Of a stretch of DNA of 10,715 bases, positions 6,863-10,715 are shown piece after piece (within the stretch, counting starts at the first letter, position 1; the number at the start of each line of letters is the position of its first letter). The notes below the pieces were generated by a model, which saw only the letters and a program-made list of their open reading frames with translations, was not told where the DNA came from and ran no database searches. A program made the position numbers and the translations under genes. The DNA comes from an uncultured Phascolarctobacterium sp. (GTDB lineage Bacteria > Bacillota > Negativicutes > Acidaminococcales > Acidaminococcaceae): the NCBI GenBank assembly GCA_900552855.1, contig USBG01000053.1, positions 1 to 10,715 of the forward strand. The letters are read 5' to 3'.

Positions 6863-7495
6863 TTACCCCTTCAGCTTATCCAACACGTTAGTGTCCGTAG
6901 TCTTAAAGGACAGACGCAGGCGCGTGGTCAAAATCACAAGAATTACTACAGCAATGAGCACATCAAGGAAAATGCCTAGCTCGATAATCAAAGGCAGACC
7001 CTCTGTCATAATCAGTCCCAATAGATAGATACCGTTTTCCATGGTAATAAGGCCAATCATCTGCATAATAGCACGGCTACGCATTACCATCAAGGTAAGA
7101 CCTGTCATAATCATGAACATAGAGCTGGCCACAATATCCCTACTCTCAGCAGTTGTCGGTAAAATACCATCAATAACCATATAGCTAAGGCCAAGAGATG
7201 CTGCTGCCACAGCTGTAGAATAGTTAACATTGATGTCACTGGCAATCTCTCGCTCATCGCGCAGCTCATTAACAACCTTCAAAATAGCGTAGGGAATAAA
7301 AATTACCTTGACTGCTATAGTCAAAATACCTGGCAAAAAGCCATGCAGTCCTCCGCCATGACTAGTACCAACAACTAAGCAGGCTGCTGCAATAATGGCA
7401 GATTGTACGCTAAGGCACAGTGTTGCTCTACGCAGCTCCATAAAGCGTGTCTGTAAAAAGACGATAAACATTAAACAAACTACTAAATATTCCAT
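6863..7495 (-). CDS. hyfE: Hydrogenase-4 component E-like membrane subunit (NuoK-like C-terminal half)
   Basis: At 210 residues it is close to the length of E. coli HyfE. It has about six hydrophobic helices. The C-terminal half resembles NuoK/MrpC, with Glu153 in IGLITMENGIYLLG and Glu172/Asp178 in LIIELGIFLDVLIAV, the acidic membrane residues expected on a proton path. A buried lysine, Lys63, sits in ILTIAVKVIFIPYAILKVV. The subunit should link the NuoH-like HyfC to the antiporter-like HyfF. GGGGG lies just upstream of the ATG at 7495, partly inside the end of hyfC, and the gap to hyfC is 10 nt. HyfE is found in hydrogenase-4-type complexes and not in E. coli FHL-1, so it helps classify this complex. 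Confidence 0.9.
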   Translation of the reverse strand: MEYLVVCLMFIVFLQTRFMELRRATLCLSVQSAIIAAACLVVGTSHGGGLHGFLPGILTIAVKVIFIPYAILKVVNELRDEREIASDINVNYSTAVAAASLGLSYMVIDGILPTTAESRDIVASSMFMIMTGLTLMVMRSRAIMQMIGLITMENGIYLLGLIMTEGLPLIIELGIFLDVLIAVVILVILTTRLRLSFKTTDTNVLDKLKG

Positions 7496-7505
7496 CGTCT
7501 ACCCC

Positions 7506-8393
7506 CTACTGTGCTACAACAGCCAAAATTAACATAATTCCAGCTGCTGCTAAATATACACGTACCTTAAACAAACGCATTTTATTATTTAAGGTTTCCA
7601 TAACACTAACTGCAGCTGCAGACAAAAGCACCTTAATAAGCACAGGTGCATCAATGGGCAGATACAGCATAGAGAATAAAATCAAGAAAACAAGCAGTTT
7701 AAGCTGGCTTGCCCAATGAATAAGTGCCAAAAGACGGCCAGAATATTCTAGAGTCATACATTCGTGAATCATGGTCAACTCAAGGTGAGTATCAGGGTTA
7801 TCAACAGGAATACGGCTGTTTTCTGCTAAAAGGACCAGGAAAAATGCAATACCTGTAAGTACTCCTGCTACAGTCAAATTTACCTGGTCAGGACTAAGCA
7901 TCATACCGCTTAAATCTGTACTACCTGTATGTAGAACATTAGAAAGGATAGCCAGCATAATCAGCGGCTCAACAAATGCTGCTACATAAACCTCACGGCT
8001 ACCACCCATACCACCAAAGGCTGTTGCTGCATCCATGGAGGAAACAGCCATTAAAAAACGACCAAATGCCATCAAATAAACAAAAACATCGCCAAAGGCT
8101 ACATGACCACCTAAAAAGTTAGGCAGCATACAAGCAGCAGCTAAGGTTGTAATGAAATAAACACATGGTGCAATACGGAAAATCATACTAGTGTATGGAG
8201 TCAGCATAGTAGGTTTATGCCACCATTTCCAAATGTCATAATACTCTTGAAAAATGCTTGCTCCAACTCTATTTTGCATCCAGGCCTTGCATTTTTTGAC
8301 AATTCCTGTAATCACAGGCGCTGCCAATAAAAGCAGAACTGCTTGGGTCAAGCACAGTGCTAAATTGAGCAAATCATTTTGAAAATTCATCAT
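7506..8393 (-). CDS. hyfC: Hydrogenase-4 component C-like subunit (NuoH/HycD family)
   Basis: This 295-residue protein has about eight membrane segments and is the NuoH homologue that anchors the peripheral arm (HyfG/HyfI) to the membrane arm. Diagnostic stretches: KAWMQNRVGASIFQEYYDIWK (36-56), the NuoH-like first cytoplasmic loop; GMGGSREVYVAAFVEP (128-143); and the highly acidic ENSRIPVDNPDTHLELTMIHE (191-211), the conserved loop facing the quinone or cluster-side cavity in complex I. The length matches HycD/HyfC at about 300-315. It overlaps the hyfB stop by 4 nt (ATGA), a classic coupling junction. The start at 8393 is preceded by a G-rich site about 11 nt upstream, and the adjacent second ATG (8390) is an equally possible start, changing the protein by one residue. 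Confidence 0.94.
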   Translation of the reverse strand: MMNFQNDLLNLALCLTQAVLLLLAAPVITGIVKKCKAWMQNRVGASIFQEYYDIWKWWHKPTMLTPYTSMIFRIAPCVYFITTLAAACMLPNFLGGHVAFGDVFVYLMAFGRFLMAVSSMDAATAFGGMGGSREVYVAAFVEPLIMLAILSNVLHTGSTDLSGMMLSPDQVNLTVAGVLTGIAFFLVLLAENSRIPVDNPDTHLELTMIHECMTLEYSGRLLALIHWASQLKLLVFLILFSMLYLPIDAPVLIKVLLSAAAVSVMETLNNKMRLFKVRVYLAAAGIMLILAVVAQ

Positions 8394-10375
8394 TTATACA
8401 CAGCCCCCCAAATCAAAACTGCTACCATAGCAGCCATTACATAACCAACATAAAGACGCACACTGCCCTGCTGCAAGCGGCGCAACACAGCAGAAATTTT
8501 TACAAAACGCTGTTGAAACGGAGCATACAGCTTTTCGGTAATCATATCTGGAATTTCAAGCTTATATGAAAGCTGACGTCCAAAATATGCATGGTCCTTA
8601 CGCACATAGGTAACCTGACGCTTAGGCTTCAGCATATAATCGAATGCACGACGTACTGGCTTACTAAAGCCAATTGCTGAATACTGTTGGCGTTCGGTAG
8701 GATAAGTACCGCAGTTCCAAGTTACATCCTCATCAACAAAGGTTTTAGAGCTAGATACGGCAAAAAATACTGCAACAGAAATAATTGCCAAAAGCACCAA
8801 AAGCATCAAAGGATTAAATGTAACAAAATTACCGCTGCCACCCCAGCCTAGACTACCTATAGCAGTTGCAATAAATCCAGTATCCAGTTTAAGTGCACTG
8901 CAAGCTGCCCATAGCACAGGTGTAGGATATATACCACACAGTATAACTAGAACACTGCTTACTCCCATAGCAATAAGCATATAAAGGTCTGCTTCGTGTG
9001 CATGTACCGCAACCTGACTACGTGCACGTCCCAAGAAGGCAATACCAAAAAAGCGTACAAAGCAGCCCAAAGCCAATGCACCTGTAAAGCCCAATAGGAT
9101 AAAGGCCAAAGCAGTCCAAATACGAATATCATGGGTAGTAGCTGCAGTAGACAAGGTAATGAAGCTTTGTAAAGCCAGCCATTCACCAGTAAAGCCACAG
9201 GTCAAAGGCAGCGCTGCCAATGCCATTGAACCAACAAAGGTAAAAATTGCGGTATAGGGCATTTTAGTTGCTAAAGCACCAAAAAGCTCCAAATTCTTAC
9301 TGCCTGTACCATGCATAATACTACCAGCACTCATAAACATTAGCACCTTCATAATAGAATGGTTAAAGGCATGCACTAAAGCAGCAACAAAGCCAATCAT
9401 ATACCAATTTCCGCCAGCTAAAACCTTCAAAAGCATACCACAGCCAAAGGCAGCGAAAATCACACCCATATTTTCTACAGAGGAGTAAGCTAAAATACGT
9501 TTAATATCTGTTTCCATCTGTGCATAAAGTACGCCCAGGAATGCAGACACGCAGCCTACCACCATAACTATAATGCACCACCAGTAATTCCATTCTGGCA
9601 TAAAATCCAGAATAAAACGACCAAAGCCATACAGTGCAATTTTTAGCATAACACCACTCATCAATGCGGATACATGGCTGGGTGCTGCCGGATGAGCCTT
9701 AGGCAACCAAACATGCAAGGGAACTAAGCCTGCTTTTAAAGCAAAGCCAATAAATGCTGCCGCAAAAACAGCATGACGCCAACCGCCCTCAAGAGTATTG
9801 TTAGCCATATCAGCAAAGCTGAAGGATGGACTTGTAGCACCGGTAAGCAGGAAGGCAATCATAATTGCCGCGGTACCAAGAGAGGTCATTACCAAATATT
9901 GGTAAGCAGCAGTCCAAGTCTCTCTTTTTTCAGATTCATGATTAACCAGAAGGAAGGAGGCTACCGCCATAATCTCCCAAAACAGCAAGAAGCTTAATGC
10001 GTCACCTGCTAAAAGCACCAGCACCATGGACATAATAAAAAGATTCCATAAGCCACCTAAAAGTCTTAAACGACTTCCCTCATAGCTTTTAGCATAGCCA
10101 AGGGCATAGATACTTGTTATAACACCTGCAATACCTGTTAAAAGCAAAAAGACAGCACTCCAGCTGTCGCAGGTCAGGCTATATGCACCCCATGTTAAAG
10201 GTACTATTTGAGCACCAAAAAACAAGCTGCCTGCTGCCATACCGGCAACAACTGCACTGCCTGCTACAGCCAGCAGATTAGACAGCCAATGTGCCATACG
10301 CTGCTGTTCATGGGGAAACAACAACGTTAGAACACCTACACCGTAGCATGCTACGGCTGTCAAGAACATTTCCAT
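8390..10375 (-). CDS. hyfB: Hydrogenase-4 component B-like antiporter subunit (NuoL/HycC family)
   Basis: This 661-residue polytopic protein is close in length to E. coli HyfB (about 670). It is the large proton-channel subunit. Key pumping residues are intact: Glu134 in the fifth-helix motif LLFWEIMAVASF, Lys214 in GFALKAGLVPLHVWLPKAHP (210-229), Lys245 in SGVMLKIALYG, and Lys292 in ETDIKRILAYSSVENMG. After the antiporter core comes the HyfB-type tail: TWNCGTY near 568, an amphipathic lateral region, and a final membrane helix close to the C-terminus. It is the first gene of the operon, and GGGTGA about 8 nt upstream of the ATG supports the start; Met3 is a weaker alternative. Its stop overlaps the hyfC start. 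Together with HyfF it gives the complex two antiporter-like modules. Confidence 0.94.
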   Translation of the reverse strand: MEMFLTAVACYGVGVLTLLFPHEQQRMAHWLSNLLAVAGSAVVAGMAAGSLFFGAQIVPLTWGAYSLTCDSWSAVFLLLTGIAGVITSIYALGYAKSYEGSRLRLLGGLWNLFIMSMVLVLLAGDALSFLLFWEIMAVASFLLVNHESEKRETWTAAYQYLVMTSLGTAAIMIAFLLTGATSPSFSFADMANNTLEGGWRHAVFAAAFIGFALKAGLVPLHVWLPKAHPAAPSHVSALMSGVMLKIALYGFGRFILDFMPEWNYWWCIIVMVVGCVSAFLGVLYAQMETDIKRILAYSSVENMGVIFAAFGCGMLLKVLAGGNWYMIGFVAALVHAFNHSIMKVLMFMSAGSIMHGTGSKNLELFGALATKMPYTAIFTFVGSMALAALPLTCGFTGEWLALQSFITLSTAATTHDIRIWTALAFILLGFTGALALGCFVRFFGIAFLGRARSQVAVHAHEADLYMLIAMGVSSVLVILCGIYPTPVLWAACSALKLDTGFIATAIGSLGWGGSGNFVTFNPLMLLVLLAIISVAVFFAVSSSKTFVDEDVTWNCGTYPTERQQYSAIGFSKPVRRAFDYMLKPKRQVTYVRKDHAYFGRQLSYKLEIPDMITEKLYAPFQQRFVKISAVLRRLQQGSVRLYVGYVMAAMVAVLIWGAVYK

Positions 10376-10424
10376 ACTTAATCACCCGTTTTTTTAATTT
10401 GTTCACAGAATTGTCAATTTTATT

Positions 10425-10433
10425 ATTATAACA
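10425..10433 (-). promoter_or_regulatory. Probable extended -10 promoter of the hyf operon
   Basis: On the minus strand TGTTATAAT, a consensus TATAAT with an extended TGn, lies 49 nt before the hyfB start codon. The hexamer 17 nt upstream (TGGCTA, 10448-10453) is a poor -35, the usual pattern for a promoter that needs an activator. The predicted start point is near 10417-10418. Confidence 0.55.
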
Positions 10434-10470
10434 TATTTGTCACCATATAGCCATACAAAAGCAGAAAATA

Positions 10471-10486
10471 TGTGACATTAAGCACA
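10471..10486. promoter_or_regulatory. Candidate CRP/FNR-family operator upstream of the hyf operon
   Basis: TGTGACATTAAGCACA matches the CRP-class palindrome TGTGA-N6-TCACA at nine of ten positions. Its centre (10478.5) is about 61 bases upstream of the transcription start predicted from the extended -10, the standard class I activator position. Which family member binds cannot be told; a redox-, NO- or CO-sensing regulator would suit a hydrogenase operon. Confidence 0.5.
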
Positions 10487-10518
10487 AATTTTACATGAAT
10501 ATTACCCTTAAAAGTAGT

Positions 10519-10552
10519 AAAAGCCCTATCACCATACAGTAATAGGGCTTTT
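10519..10552 (-). terminator. Hairpin terminator of the downstream minus-strand gene
   Basis: An 11-bp perfect stem AAAAGCCCTAT (10519-10529) / ATAGGGCTTTT (10542-10552) has a 12-nt loop. It lies 12 nt past the stop of the partial gene at 10565, separating that gene from the hyf promoter. The T-tract is short (four T, then AC, then more T), so efficiency is uncertain. Confidence 0.75.
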
Positions 10553-10564
10553 GGATCAATTCAC

Positions 10565-10715
10565 TTATTTAGCTTTTGCCAGAAATTTACCATACATTTC
10601 ATGGTCTTCCTTCATCATTTGGTCAGCTTCTTCACCAACGATGCAGGTAGGATCAATGCCTTGCTTCTTGAAGTATTCTTTAAATTCTTTAGATTCGCAA
10701 ACCTTCTTAGCAGCA
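10565..10715 (-). CDS. C-terminal end of a probable TctC/Bug-type tripartite tricarboxylate transporter binding protein (partial)
   Basis: Only the last 49 codons before TAA (10565-10567, minus strand) are in the window; the start lies beyond the right edge. The fragment reads like the terminal helices of TctC-family extracytoplasmic binding proteins: a KVCESKEFKEYFKKQGIDP stretch resembling the common 'penultimate helix, then G-x-D/E-P' pattern, then GEEADQMMKEDHEMYGKFLAK, matching the usual final amphipathic helix with a Tyr/Trp-Gly-Lys. Such proteins bind carboxylates outside the cell for a TctA/TctB membrane pair. With so little sequence the family call is tentative and the ligand unknown. 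A hairpin follows the stop, so it ends its own transcript and is not part of the hyf operon. Confidence 0.55.
   Translation of the reverse strand, partial: AAKKVCESKEFKEYFKKQGIDPTCIVGEEADQMMKEDHEMYGKFLAKAK

Noticed and set aside
3137..10375. Respiratory complex I (nuo operon)
   Set aside because: The order B-C-E-F-G-H/I, presence of HyfE, NuoCD-type subunit with both CxxC pairs, and lack of nuoA, E, F, G, J and L/M sets identify a hydrogenase-4/FHL-type complex.
10411..10416. TTGACA on the minus strand just upstream of hyfB, looking like a perfect -35
   Set aside because: At 16-18 nt downstream there is only A-rich sequence and the ribosome site region, with no -10; the upstream extended -10 is a better promoter.

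Overview
The window looks like the chromosome of an anaerobic, fermentative, low- to moderate-GC bacterium of Firmicutes type. An acidaminococcal or other Negativicutes host would fit, because strong AGGAGG-type ribosome sites, an [FeFe]-hydrogenase maturase, a group 4 [NiFe]-hydrogenase-like complex and a TctC-type binding protein occur together. That assignment is inference; there is no rRNA or other marker here.

Layout. Plus strand: the 3' part of a nicotinate phosphoribosyltransferase gene (1-715), its terminator, then hydF (779-2008). A 239-bp AT-rich spacer (2009-2247) holds a 31-bp tandem repeat and a hairpin between the convergent hydF and satP. Minus strand: a monocistronic acetate/succinate-type transporter gene (2248-2868) with its own promoter. 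Next is a six-gene operon read from 10375 down to 3137, with genes in the order hyfB, hyfC, hyfE, hyfF, hyfG and a fused hyfH-hyfI gene, ending in a strong terminator at 3086-3123. The window closes with the 3' end of a minus-strand gene resembling a tripartite tricarboxylate transporter binding protein (10565-10715).

How the genes work together. The six hyf products make a complete energy-converting, complex I-like module. Two antiporter-like subunits (HyfB, HyfF), a NuoH-like subunit (HyfC) and a NuoK-like subunit (HyfE) form the membrane arm. A NuoCD-like large subunit (HyfG) and a ferredoxin/NuoB fusion form the peripheral arm. No formate dehydrogenase, HycB/HyfA-type protein, HyfD, hyp maturation gene or HycI-type peptidase gene lies in the window. 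Ferredoxin is therefore the most economical electron partner.

The most interesting signals are in this operon. The large subunit keeps all four putative Ni-Fe cysteines but ends exactly at the L2 motif (CYACIDR-stop), so it has no cleavable C-terminal extension, and it departs from consensus next to both cysteine pairs. The small subunit is fused to a two-cluster ferredoxin domain. The hyfG stop is an in-frame amber four codons before the next ATG. The operon appears to be driven by an extended -10 promoter with a CRP/FNR-family palindrome centred near -61.
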